From Cristatella mucedo (Eukaryota; Bryozoa; Phylactolaemata; Cristatellidae), in contig WPIO01000047.1 in assembly GCA_009760855.2 (NCBI GenBank), forward strand, positions 1,461,001 through 1,525,000: a stretch of DNA of 64,000 nucleotides, in the 5' to 3' direction. The notes beneath the pieces were generated by a model. That model saw only the letters and a program-made list of their open reading frames with translations. It was not told the origin of the DNA and did no database searches. Positions 1-11,400 of this stretch are shown piece after piece. A program made the translations under genes and the position numbers. Position 1 is the first letter of the stretch. Each line of letters begins with the position of its first letter.

Positions 1-957
1 TCGAGTCCTGAACCAAGCAGCTCTTTATTGGCTACTGCAAACAGAAATGCTATTGAAACTTCAATTAAATAGTCCCCCAAGAAAACTGCATATCTTTCTG
101 GGCTGTTTGCATAAGCAGCAAGTGGAGCTGTCACATCAGACAACATTTACTTTTCTCATACTTTTTCACGGCTGCAGATCCTAATCAAAGTAATTCGAGG
201 GTGCTGACTGTCTAGACGGTCGGCTTACATTTGGATGTTTTATTGCGACGTAGTAAAGATCTCAAACACAGCCGTGCCTCGTCAAGGCAACGATGGCTGA
301 TGCTGCCTCCAGACTTCGTATAGGTATGGCCTATTTGTATGCTGAATTTGGGAATCAGTCATATGTTTAAGCCCAGAAAACCACAGTCGAACTGCGAATA
401 TTTTCAACTGTCTCTTGTGACATAATGGCCAGGAGTTCAGTTCCCACAGAGCATCTATAGCATAGGTTGGAGTGCTGTCTGAGATCCGATTATGTGCCTC
501 TATAACTTTGCAAGTGCTGTTTGACCGGCTGCAGTGCTGCTTTGGTAACATTACCCCAGAGACTCTTAAGAGGTTGACAGACTATGCCACGATGAATAAG
601 TAGAAATTAACATTTCAGGAAGATCCACCACCTATCCTTGTAAATAATATTTCTAGTTATTTCAGATATTAAGTGTGCATGTAGTATATAATGAGCAAAA
701 ATTGATGTTTTCTTCTGTATGCCAAGTTAAAAGCCATCTTATGCACAGGTGAGGGTTACCATACAACGTGGTACATTACTTTTGAGAAGGAATGTACCTC
801 TTTAGATTTGTGCTGGTGCAGTGAGGGATCCTTTAGACTTCAGGTGCTACATAAATCCATATTGCTCGACTATTCCTTGATTATGGTGCCTATCGTCGAC
901 ACCGCAGCTGTGCAAGAGGCTAGTTGCCACTTTTATACATGGGATTCTGCAGCCCCT
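1..957. other. Unassigned 5' stretch
   Basis: I recognise no coding exon, RNA gene or repeat family here. It lies upstream of the first WDR89 exon that I can place, so the promoter, 5' UTR and N-terminal coding exon of that gene may be in this stretch or further left, but nothing in the bases proves it. Confidence 0.3.
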
Positions 958-1740
958 GCCATAATAATAATAGTATTTGTAAGACATATGTATTGCACTC
1001 AAAGAGTACCAAATCTCTCTCTAGGCACTTTTTTATGCCCTGGAAAGGAAGCTTATCAATCGGTTCGTACTAATATGTGCAATGTCAGCATGCATATGCG
1101 CACAAAGGAAATCCATATGGTCGGGCCAAATGCCTCGAGAAACCGATGGGTTTGTAGCTTGTTTATAAATGTCAACTCAGAATCTCAGATGTCGTGATTG
1201 TAAGCAGGTTCCAGTCATCGGGATCATGTGAACTAAAGGCATGGTCTACAGATGTTTCCTTGGTTGGTTGGTGGCACAGCCAAATGACTTGCAGAAGAAT
1301 GGACTTTGCGCAGGGGCGGAACCAGGATTTTCAGGTTGGAGGCAAGGGTTCAGGTAGAGGGGGCAATGGTCCCTTTCCTCCACCCCAAGGCCTCGGGAAA
1401 TTTGCCCCAGGGTTTAGGTACTTCCTTCTGTCCATGAGGCAGGGGGCAATTGCCCCTTGCCCCCTGGCTCTGCCACTGATTGTGCTACACATAGCCTGGT
1501 GAGAAAGTATTTCAGAGGGGTGGGCCTGACCGAGAGAACGAAGGGACCTAAAAGTGAGTGGTAGGACCTTGAAGTCGATGTGCCCCTTTGACGAGGAGCA
1601 AGTGCAGGGCAGAGAGATTTGGTGTAGTGTGATTGTTGCCCGGCTTACGGTAGACTAGCCTGGCTGCAGTGTTTCTATTGCTGCCCTAACGTTTCCCGAG
1701 CTTTTGCTGCCTCAGTGGCAACCAACAATACATGCTCTTA
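958..1740 (-). mobile_element. L2-type LINE, degraded 3' part (minus strand)
   Basis: The left end has an ATA-rich tail and the family 3' hairpin (about 990-1050) in reverse orientation. The stretch after it, including 1530-1660 with its 'acctaaaagtgag' and 'ccttgaagtcgat' words, matches the reverse complement of the C-terminal part of the L2-A reverse transcriptase ORF seen in the better copy at 57977-60780. No reading frame survives. A MITE at 1311-1478 interrupts it. The right edge is uncertain. Confidence 0.6.
1311..1478. mobile_element. hAT-like MITE (non-autonomous DNA element)
   Basis: The 168-bp element begins CAGGGGCGGAACCAGG and ends with the near reverse complement, CCTGGCTCTGCCACTG, so it has imperfect terminal inverted repeats starting CAGKGGC. 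The 8 bases outside each end (ACTTTGCG and ATTGTGCT) agree at 5 of 8 positions, compatible with a decayed 8-bp target duplication as in hAT elements. The inside is G/C-rich without a coding frame. It is inserted in an older L2 fragment, which resumes after it. The superfamily assignment is inference from the ends. Confidence 0.6.
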
Positions 1741-2308
1741 AGAGTTCGGCTCTGCTGCTCTCCACTTTGCATCGCTTACATTAAAGGCTTAAGCCAGGGA
1801 ACTAGGGGAATGTCAGACCTCAGAAATCTCAGTACTAATTTGCCTGAATGTAAGGGTTCTTTACTGACTTATGTTATTCATTTTTTTCATGAACTTAGAA
1901 CTATATCAGGTGATCAAGGACATTCTTAGATCGAGTGGCCGTTGGATGAAGTTCAGCTTATTTCTGCTTTATGCACAAGTGTAGTGAAACATTATGGGCT
2001 ACCGTCCAATGACCATGTGTAGCCACTCTGCATCTAAGTGAGTGGTGTTAATACTATTCCAACTGTTTTTTTTGTATGCTTTATCTTTGTATAATCGTCA
2101 GATATTATTGCCGTGTCTGCAAACTGAATGTGGTTGGAGTAGTTCAGTGTTTGTTGGTCATTTCAGGTTACCCCCACTTTTAGTGTTGCATGCAGAATGC
2201 AGTTTTCTGTCACTTCCCTCGAGTTTTGTGCTAGGGACTCTGACCCTCTATCATGTGGCACTGCGTGCACGCAGATACCAATGTCCGTCTGCATTCGTGG
2301 TGTTACAG
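1741..2308. other. Unassigned stretch before first placed WDR89 exon
   Basis: The part next to the exon is intron or alternative exon sequence: a second possible acceptor (GCAG at 2271-2274) would extend the first placed exon to 2275 in an open frame. The missing N-terminal exon was looked for here and not found. Confidence 0.3.
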
Positions 2309-2409
2309 TGACAACAGCGACACAGAGGCAAAAATTGCTGCTGCTTACACAGGGCCGAGCGTAGGCATTTATTCTACTTCTCGCCAGAAGCCTTTGATGA
2401 AGCTGCAAG
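2309..2409 (+). CDS. WDR89: WDR89 exon a (first placed exon)
   Basis: The exon reads through [10 protein letters not shown] and [15 protein letters not shown], the end of the first WD blade. Acceptor TTACAG ends at 2308; donor GTTTGA starts at 2410, after one base (G) of the next codon. An alternative acceptor at 2271-2274 would lengthen it by 34 bases in the same frame. The upstream exon was not identified. Confidence 0.65.
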
Positions 2410-5400
2410 GTTTGATAAGAGAGCTCGCTTTCCTTGCCTCGGCAGCATTCTGATGACTGTCGTGCATTACATGTGTTACCGCCGATTTTCCTAGGACACG
2501 AAGACATGGTTACCGGCGTTAGATTCGCTCAAAATGATCGAAATCTGCTTTTTTCATCTTCGAAGGACAAGACTGTCAGGTTTGGTGCACAGCGTGTTCT
2601 GCTGCCGTGCCCGAGTCCTTGTCATGTGCTTAGAAGCCGCGTTTCAGTTGCTCTTCTGTTGCACTGCACGTGCACTTGCAGGCGCTGGGATCTCCGAACT
2701 CGAGGGACCGGAACAGTCTTTTATGGTATGCTGGGCACATTGCACTCGTGTGCGCACGTGCGCTCTTGCATCCGTGGTTGGCCGGCCACCAGACCATCAG
2801 GTGGCCAACAGACATTAGCTGACCATTATCAAAACTTGCTCGTGTGCTGGTTTCCTTCCTTTACACAGTCACGTTGGTGTACGGTTGGGTGTTCTGACTG
2901 AAATTGCATAAACGGCCACTTATGCTGCCTACCAAATGGCTTGCTAGTGCAGCTTGCAGTCTTTGCAGTTGCAGCTTGCTTCCAGCCTATAGCATAGCCA
3001 GGATTAACTCAATGCCAAGGACCAGGCCTTTACCTTGGCATTCTTCAACTAAACCTCGGTCGTGCCTGCTGCTGCGATAGGGCTGCTTGTAGGGGAGAAT
3101 TGTTTGCTATCAAGTGGTATAGTATAGCTGATTGCGCCTCTGAGTGAAATGCTCTAGAGAGCATTTAGTGGGTTGCACCTTCCTTGTCGGGGCAAATCGT
3201 CACTTGCTGTCTGTGCACACACTCACGCCCAGCCTCTCTAGCTCCATCCGACCTCACCATCCTTTCTCCACTTCCCTCCCTACCTCCTTCTTTTCCTCTT
3301 CCTCACTTTCTCTATTTACCATCTTGGAGCAGTGGCATACAGTCTGCCTCATTAAGGCTTCTGAGTATTGACATGAATGGACAAAGATCATCCGAGGTAC
3401 CTCTGAAATGTGGGGTACCTCAGGGCTCCGTGCTAGGTCCTTTGCTTTGATCCCTCCCAGCCTTCGAGCACCTCGAATTCTCTTAACTCCCTTGCTGCAT
3501 GTATTGATGACATCCGCACGTGGATGGCCCCAAATTTTCTAAAACTAGGCAATGATAAAACTAACTTATTAGTAATGGGCAAACCCAGTGTGATTCAGAA
3601 ATTGGAAAGGCTGATGCTCTAAATTGGCTCTGCCAGCATATCTCCTGTTGAATCAGCTCGAAATCTAGGTGTCATGTTCCAAAGCGACCTCTCTTTAGAC
3701 GACCACATCAGCTCCACAGTCAAATCGGCCTACTTTCAGATACATAACATTGCTAAAATTCGGGCTTGTTTAGATAAGGATACCACTTCTAAGTTGGTCC
3801 ATGCATTTGTTACATCCCATCTTGACTTCTGTAACTCACTGCTTGCTGGCCTATCGGCATGTGCGATCAGGCGATTGCAGCTGGTGCAAAACTCTGCAGC
3901 TAGGCTTGTCTTTCGAGAGCGTCACAGTTGCCACATTACTCCACTTCTCGCCGAGCAGCACTGGCTACCAGTCAAGCAACAGATTGACTTCAAGGTTTTG
4001 TCGCTCACTTTTAGGTCACTACATTTTTTGGCTCCAGCCTATCTCTCAGATCTACTCCCCCACCTTGGCCAAGCATCGTACCACCTGCTTTTCGGAACCC
4101 AGCAGTCTACCAATACCTCGTACAAACCTCAAATTCTTTGGAGACCGTGCATTTAGTTCGTATGCTCCCAAAGCCTGGAACTCCCTCCCGACTTGCGTCA
4201 GAACATCCCCTGACCTGACCAAATTTAAAAAGAACTTAAAAACACACCTATTTAGGACAGCATTTAGTGGGTCTCTGTGATTCGTCCTTCAAGTGCTTAT
4301 GCATGCTGACACTGTGCATGCTGCCACTAACCACATTTGCATGCTGACCCTGTGCATGTCACCCTTAACCATGTTATTCATGTTGTTTGTTTATCAAGCA
4401 TGATATTACTCACCATTCAATTGCATCTCCCTTTGCAGCAGCAGATGCAAAGCGCCTAGAGAGAGATAGAGTTCTCTGGGGGCGCTTTATCAAGTGCAAA
4501 ATTAGTATTATTATTAAATTCGGGGCTATGTAAAACTCAAAATCGTTGCTTATGATGGGGAGAAGCTAGTAATTTCAGTCTGCTGCTCCTCATTTGAATT
4601 CTGTCCTAGTACATTAGGTTTGCTGAAATGGCCTGCAGGTTGCAGTACATGCATTGCATGTTGTATCTATGCACTCTAGGTTACAGCGAAGTTGAGCGAT
4701 CATTCACCAGCCTGGGTGTCTCTTCTGACGACATGGTCCTCTGCGGAGGAACTGAGTCTGGTGGTGACGAAGACGTGTACATGATCTTCTGGTATGCTCC
4801 TTGTGCTACTGAAGCACTGGAGTGGGTGTTCATTGGTCGGTGAATGACATTCGCTTTCTTTATCAGCCATACCCGGGAATTAACTTCTTTCACATCTATG
4901 TACTGCACAGGGACGCAAGGAAACCAGAGCCGCTGGGATACTATCGTGAATCTCATCATGACGATATTACTGAGGTATCGGCTTAGCCGTTTATAACTAC
5001 CTGTCTTCTCTTTGGCACTCAGGCTGTAGCTTGTTCGTGCAAGTTTAACCTGCCACCATGGTTTTGGTGTCCTTGCATGCTTGTAAAGCTTAAGAAAAAC
5101 CAGCTGACCTGATCTGACAGCAAGTCGTAGCTGGAAAATCGTCGTCACATTTCCCAGCATGACTAATATGTGGAGAAATGATTAGCCAGGACTTGAAAAA
5201 CCAAGATCAAGCACACAGCCATTCTAAACTCTGCTCGCTTGCCAGAGGAACCGGCTTAGGCTTTCCAGGGCTTCTGGAAGCTTCGAGGAAGGCTTGCGAC
5301 TGGGAGGGTGTAGCAAGGTGGCTCCCACTCGTGGCACACTACTGCAATGCTCGCCCCTCCTTCAACAGTTTATTGCCAAATTTTAATGATCAGGAGTCGT

Positions 5401-8400
5401 TATATCGAGGTGTTCAAACCGTGGCTAGTGGGCGGCCCGTCTTCCGATGAAACCTGGCCTTGATCCATGCACCCTGCTGCCACTGCACTGCCCGCAGCAC
5501 TACCCATCTGCTACTTCTGTGATAGGTTCTTGTGCGGTTAAAACTGCGTTTGCACCAACGATTTGCCTCCTTGCTGACACCGACTTTCATCTTAGTTTGG
5601 GCGTTTACACAACCTATTCAGGAACTACTGGTGGCCGACTTAGTCCCGCCCACAGCGCTCTGCTGTAATAAGGGAGGCTGATATAAAGGAGGGTTTCCCA
5701 AAAAAGCCTCTAAGCCATGACCCGAATAAGTTGAGTTCACCACTGCAATCATTGTAGTCCTGTATGAGAAGAATACAAAGAAAAAGAAGATAAGTATTTA
5801 AAAAGCTTTCTTGGGAAAGTGCTTGGGGCTAAGTAATGTGTGCCGCCGTTACACGTTTGTTGGTGGATTTCATAAGCAGACGTGCCACGTCTTCTGTATA
5901 GAAAAGATTTGAGCCGAGGCTACAACATATAAGCATCTAATGTTCAAAGACTTGTTCTGGACGCCTGAATATACCTCAAGCCTACGAAAATTGTCCATTT
6001 TTTATTTCGGCCGTTGGGTATTGTGATAGGCCCCAGAGTTTTGATTGGTCGGCGCGTCCAACTAGGAGCCAAAAAGTAGAAACTGCTTGTCCTTCATGAG
6101 AGTCGGCTGACTTGGCTCCCCCAAATGTGGTGACCCAGTACCCCAAACCAGAGGGAAATCAGTCCAAAGTCGGCTCCGATTTGGGAGGAAAGTTGATAGT
6201 ATAAACGTAGCTTAATGTTGCCAAGCAGACCTCTGTCTCCATCACTGGTATTTCTCTCTGCGACCTTTACAAGTTGTGTGCTGGGTCTTTTTTTACCACA
6301 GTGCTCTGGACTATTGACTTTTCTGATACCATGGCAACTCTCTTACTCCTGCTCGGCACGGCTGCTACACTATAGCACCCCAAGCCACGAGAATCGCGTA
6401 TTCGGTTGATCACTGTCCCTTGTCATATTGCTATAAACTGGCATCAGTTCTTATTTATGTGCTCTGTAGATCTCCTGTAAAATGTGTTCCTATGGGTTGG
6501 TATTTAATTGCTAAAGGGTGAGATGTTGTCCAACTTAAGAGTGACTCTGAGCTGTAGTGTAGTTAATAGGTTGGTCTTAATTTCTTTAAGCTTCAAGAAG
6601 TGTGTGGCCATCCAAGTGCAAATGTTGCTGGAGGGTCAATAGAGGCGTATGAGTGGATCGATGGAGCGCGATACATCGTACAAACTAACGCGAATGAAAT
6701 TGTAAGCATGGCCCAGTTCAAACAGTTTATTGGACACATCAATTGACCAAATAAAAAAAATTGTATTCGTAAATTTTTTCCTCCACGGTTTTAAAATAGC
6801 AAGAAGTGCATTGACCCCGATTGTTTCTTGCATACTTCAGATACGACTTATGTCACTGTCTCCACGGAAAGCTCAAAGTTGATGGGAAAAAATTCTGGAT
6901 GACTTATTTGCATATTTTATGCTGCAGCTATTGCCATGGGTTTTCAATTAGGTTTGCATCTGGGCTCCTACTGGCTGGTTCAAAACCTGGACGTGGTTGC
7001 AGCCTTGGCCAATCGGGTCGTCTTAAAAAGTCTTATAATTTTAGCGGTAGGATCAGTCTTTTAGCCAAATAAAACCCAGGCGATGCATGCTAGTTGCTAG
7101 CAGAAACACGGGATTGCTATCAATGACCAGTTTGCATTCTGAAGTCACAATACTCTGCAACCAGCATACCTGTCGTGATAAATCTGCCTCATAATATCAC
7201 ATACTCCTCACCACCTCATTTCACTGTTTTTAGAGAGTCATCTTGATTCTCACTTCAGCTGTGACTTTCACTGAGTGCACTGTGAGATAACAGACGAATG
7301 TGAGTGTAGGCGTGTCAGTCCACTGAGCTTTTCTCCATCCATCCGGAGTCTGATGCCAGTATGTACAGGCAAAAGCAGGCCTCTTTTGCTTGTGCATACT
7401 GCGGAGTAGCATCTTCGTCTTAGTAACTTTAGGGTGTAGACCTTGTTGAGCCTATGCCTAGGGGCATTTGTACTGACAGTAAATAAAGCTACTATTCTTT
7501 CATACTTTTCGTAGAATTGCTGAACGTTCTATGCATTGCTGCCATCCATTTTTTCTCCTCCCTTGTCCCTAAGCACCAACTACTACTCATGATCCGGTGA
7601 CTCGTCGTCCCGGTTTATTCTTCTAGTTACTTCAAATTTACCTCATTGCCACATCTGCAGTACCAAGCTCACTTGCAATTACGCGGAGGATCAATCGTCG
7701 TTTTCCAATATGTGGATTGCCGCCCAGATGTGGCACTCTGAGAACCAAATAAAACATGGCTGCCTTCCATTGATTGCTGCTCACGGCTGGAAGCATCTGA
7801 AACCCAAATTGCATAGCCCCATGGTACCCAGAAGCCTTGCAGTTGCACTCAGACATTTCTATGCCATGCCCTACCGCAGGCTGTCTATTTTTACCCCGAT
7901 AGTCTAACTTTCGGAGGCAGAAAATAACTTCACGGGGTTTGGTTGCTTAGTTTACAAGTTCAGTCCATCAAAAACGCCTAGGTTACATCACAGCTGAAGC
8001 CATTTACCCTTTCAAGACAGTTTACTATAATAATAATAATTATATGGTTATATAATATGTGATTATAATTACATGTGACTAATAATAATTACAGATGACT
8101 AAGTCCCGTTCGGCACAGCACCCACATTTGGCACGTGCTGTTTGGCGACAGCTGGAGGCTAGGAAATGAGCATAGCCGAGGCAGTTGCTGTTTTCCCACT
8201 AATATGCTGGTATGAGTACCTCCTAAAACAGACAATGCTGTCGTTTTCAAGGTGCTAGAAAATAGGGAAATCTGCCATTTTGAAATTGATTTTAATGTTT
8301 GACGAAACACTCTCTCGTTATGTTTCTGTTGTATACGCTGGTTTATGAAAATGCCCTCCTTAAAGGCATTTCGTAGCACATTCGTTCTTTGTACTCCTAG

Positions 8401-11400
8401 TTTAATGCTTCGTGGTCGAATGCCTTCTACTCCCCACAAGCTAAGGTCGACCAGACTTCTGCACTTGAGTGTTCACTGGTGTAAAAATCTTCGCAGGATC
8501 GCCATGGCTGCATTTGCTGTAAATTCATACAGATAATAAGAAGATTTTCTATGACGCCAGGCATGCTAGAGTTATGAAAAGCATATGAAAATATTTATTG
8601 ACAATCCAAAAACAAACACATGCTTTTGGTGTGTGTGTGTGTGTGTGTGTGTGTGTCTGTGTGTGTGTTCATGTGTAGACTAATGTAACATTTGTTTGTG
8701 TAGGTAAGATGCCTGGGTCGGAGATGCGATTTTAATGTTAGGAAGGGTAGGCGTTTGATTTTGTTCAGTCAGTAGATGAGAGCTGAGTCTGGTCACCGAT
8801 AGCTCTGCGACAATCCAGAGGCATTCTAGTGTAGCAGCAGCATGTACAGCAATGCAGAAGCCTTCACAGAGAGTGTGCAGTCTGTACAGAGCATTTTTCT
8901 GATTTCGTGAGCCTGCTGTACACACGCTAGTGGCACTTATGTTCAAGCACTCACGTAACACAGCCAGAATAATGTCACGTCTCGTGGCAGTGCTGAAAGA
9001 TTTCTTGCCCTAGTGAGGTCACTAAAGCAGTAGATAGCACCAGCTCTTCTGTCGGTTGGGGTGTAACTTTGCTTTTATGTAATCTTGTTCATGATGGAAG
9101 AAAGTGCCTAAACATTTATTTTAATCGTATGATATCGGCAATGATTTGTTATACTGATCCAGTGGTCTCGTGTACATTTATTTTTGGGTATTCTAGGTTG
9201 TGTCGATGCCCTTGAGTACCACTGGGCTTTCTGGACTCCCCCCTCCCGTCGCCCCAATTCTGCCAGGTGTCAATTTGAGCAGACTGTGGACAATTTTGCC
9301 AATAGCATAATTTAAATCCTGAACTTTAATGTTATCGACCTTTTACCAGAACGGCTAAGAGTAAAACTGTTGGCAACTAGTGAGCGGGTGAAGCTAGCTA
9401 AGCTGGTAATTTTTTAAGATGGGTCCAAGTTTTTTTTTAGAAATAAAATACATTGGGTTTGCCATAAGCTAACTGGAAGTGTCAGCTTGCGTAATCAGCT
9501 GTTGACCAAAATCCCTGCGTCGACTCCCCCCTTACAAATGCAAGTCGGTAAACGCAGTTTATCTGTTTGCAACCCTGTAATTTTGTAGCCACTTTTGGCT
9601 TGTTTATATGCTTGTATGATGTTTATTTTCAATCACAGGTCATATTCCACCCGACTCGGAGTGAACTGCTACTGACAGGTTCAATGGACGGCTTACTTTG
9701 TTACTTCGACATCAACGAGTCTTGCGAAGACGATGCACTGCTGTATACACATAATTCCGGCAGTTCCATCGTAGGTAGTTTCTTTTTTGTGCCATGGAAG
9801 CAACACCTTATTGCCATTACCTATTACTGATCTGGTCTGATCTCTGGTAATGTAGCCTGTATTGTTTGTATGTTAGACTTTTACTCACTTTGTTATATCG
9901 AAGGGGCATGACCTCGTGCACCAGGCAGTTTATATACTTTAACCTCACTGTTAAGTGCTCACTTAAGACTGTTAGTGAGCAAGGTTTTGAAACGTGGAAT
10001 AGCTGGTCTGTATATACACATTGGCAGTAAAGTTGGGCAGTATCATTCCCCATAAACTGCAGATTTTAACCAGAAGTTTTGAAACCCTTGGAAAGCACAG
10101 ATAGCAATTAAAGCATCTTCATACTTGGAACTGGTTTTGTGCATGAAGCACACTGATTCTCTCTGGATCGTATGCACTGTAGACAAGTTGCACATATACA
10201 GGGATATATGTACCGTGGGATCTCTTGTCTAATTCCACCAAGCCATAAGAGCCAAGTGTTTGCTGTTGTGCTGTTGGTCTAGTCTCAGTATAGTAGTAGT
10301 GCTAGTTTAGTTTTAGTGCACCCAAAACTTCTTATGTAACTTTCTGTGTGCAGTTATGTATTTTCAGAGATGAGCGATTTTGAGTACACTAACCACGCCT
10401 TTCAGTTACCACGGCAACATTCGGTGGGACCTGAATGAATCTGCAGTCGGCACCCTCGTCGTGCTAGGGCAACGGCAGCTCCAGTCCCTTCATGCCTGGA
10501 GAGCCGCCGCTTCTATTTTCCCACAGCAACGGTCATTTTCAGCAGTTTCCATGTTGACATACAGTACACACAGCGCTAGTTTCTAGATTTGGTTATGCTC
10601 TAGGTTGATCGAATGAAAGCAGCATTGAATTCAGTGTCAGTCCACCATGTTGCCAGTGAGTGGCAGCTAATCAATAATGCAGGATTTGCTCGTTTTTAGA
10701 GCACTATTGGCTGGTGGGGTGACAATCACTTGGGTGTTTACTCATGTACCCACGACTGCAGCATCAGCACTTACAGTGAAGAGGTGAGCTAAGTGCAGCT
10801 GCTGGTCTGCCTGCCTTTGAACCGTTTGCTGCCTGTCTTGTAACCTGTACCTGGGTCTGAGCCCAGATGTACGGTCCTCGATCTTCACAGCTCAGGTCGT
10901 GGGTTCAAATCCTGCTGCAGGCAATCCTTTATTGCTGTCTGGAAACGTAGTGATAGCCATTTAGGTTCTTCTGCCTCTATATAAATAAGGCTGTTAAATC
11001 AGCTAGTCTTTACTTTTTACTTTATCTGAAATAAGCTGTGCTAACCTTACCGGTATAATACGCTCCTCCAAAAGTTCTTATTCACCTGCTACTAGCACTC
11101 TATTTTACTCAAAACTCGCGAGATTGAGATCAGACCTAAGTCTGTAATAGTTTTATTGTGCAGAACAGCTATGAAATATATAGTTGCATTTAATTTAAAA
11201 AGTGCAATCAATAGCTAGTCGAGGCACAATGATTTTTCATAGCTTCTGACAATTTCCTCGCTATTGACTCAAACCAGCTTCCGGCTTGTTTCTGGAGGAA
11301 TTGAGGCCCAGTAATCCTTGTAAACATCAAACAGCTCATCGAATTTCAGCTGCCATTACTCTGAACCTTAGAGTGCAGTCGACTTCGTCATCCAGATGTT

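Noticed and set aside
4681-5160. 159-codon antisense frame over WDR89 exons d and e
   Set aside because: It mirrors supported exons and introns on the plus strand and has no domain.
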